From Nocardioidaceae bacterium (lineage in GTDB: Bacteria; Actinomycetota; Actinomycetes; Propionibacteriales; Nocardioidaceae): a stretch of 22,024 nt of DNA. Under the pieces are notes generated by a model. The model was not told the origin of the DNA. It saw nothing but the letters and a program-made list of their open reading frames with translations, and ran no database searches. The stretch's first letter is position 1. Each line of letters begins with the position of its first letter. The stretch spans positions 1-22,024 of the forward strand of contig JAICRS010000015.1 of assembly GCA_025966335.1 (NCBI GenBank). Reading direction: 5' to 3'. This document shows, piece by piece, positions 21,817-22,024 of this stretch. The translations under genes were made by a program, and so were the position numbers.

Positions 21817-22024
21817 TCAGCCTTCGCGTGTCTTCCAGCGGCGGAGAAGCCCGCCGGGACAGTCCTCGGCGGTGATCGCGAACAACCGATGGTCGCGCCA
21901 GGCGCCGTCGATGTGGAGGAACCGCGGCGCGTAACCGAACTCGAGGAAGCCGAGCTTCTCCACCACGCGCAGACTGGCGACGTTCTCCGGTCGGATCGCG
22001 ATCTCGATCCGGTGCAGGTCCATC
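21817..22024 (-). CDS. GNAT-family acetyltransferase, C-terminal part (RimJ-like)
   Basis: Sixty-eight full C-terminal codons of a gene that begins beyond the right edge. The text L-H-R-I-E-I-A-I-R-P-E-N-V-A-S and then L-R-V-V-E-K-L-G-F-L-E-F-G-Y-A is the conserved last part of RimJ/RimL-type GNAT enzymes (N-x-x-S-x-x-V-x-E-K-L-G-F), which acetylate protein N-termini, often of ribosomal proteins. It ends in H-R-L-F-A-I-T-A-E-D, as in actinobacterial homologues. The acetyl-CoA loop is outside the window. The true substrate is unknown. It is cooriented with sepX, 83 bp upstream. Confidence 0.88.
   Translation of the reverse strand, partial: MDLHRIEIAIRPENVASLRVVEKLGFLEFGYAPRFLHIDGAWRDHRLFAITAEDCPGGLLRRWKTREG

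Overview
The window is chromosomal DNA from a high-GC actinobacterium, most like Nocardioides or a relative (Propionibacteriales). This is inferred from a resuscitation-promoting factor, a GT39 protein O-mannosyltransferase, a mycothiol-type maleylpyruvate isomerase, SepX, traces of an F420-type oxidoreductase, and several genes that appear to be leaderless.

Region 1 (1-5930) is conserved core. The minus-strand genes, in transcription order, are rsmI, tatD, an rpfB-like gene, rsmA and the first codons of ispE, with pmt divergent from rsmI. This matches the pmt/rsmI ... tatD-rpfB-ksgA-ispE order of Mycobacterium tuberculosis without metG. The start of rsmA carries a perfect 18-bp inverted repeat directly after the ATG.

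Region 2 (5931-10172) is a plus-strand run: an AlkZ/YcaQ-type winged-helix protein, then a translationally coupled signalling pair. The pair is a receiver domain fused to a glutaredoxin-like domain and a thioredoxin-reductase module, both lacking their redox cysteines, and a soluble histidine kinase with an N-terminal cNMP-fold domain.

Region 3 (10173-14892) is a stress-type accessory zone. Intact genes are a membrane glutaredoxin, a small GNAT protein, TerC, a tandem universal stress protein and a TRIC-type channel. Between them lie three shrunken genes: a DinB/DUF664 protein, a pyridine nucleotide-disulfide oxidoreductase and an F420-type NADP oxidoreductase. Their ends and ribosome binding sites survive but the middles are gone. 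Two of them lead the operon that ends in terC.

Region 4 (14950-18423) is a gentisate pathway cluster. A divergent IclR regulator faces gentisate 1,2-dioxygenase, fumarylpyruvate hydrolase and mycothiol-dependent maleylpyruvate isomerase, which overlap end to end and together convert gentisate to fumarate and pyruvate. A palindrome over the iclR start is a candidate operator.

Region 5 (18448-22024) holds an alpha/beta hydrolase, a VOC protein, two gene-poor stretches with inverted repeats and a decayed ABC-ATPase fragment, tRNA-Ala(CGC), sepX and the C-terminal part of a RimJ-type acetyltransferase. No CRISPR array, phage module or intact transposase was seen. The most unusual items are the cluster of internally deleted genes, the rsmA palindrome and the cysteine-less redox/receiver fusion.
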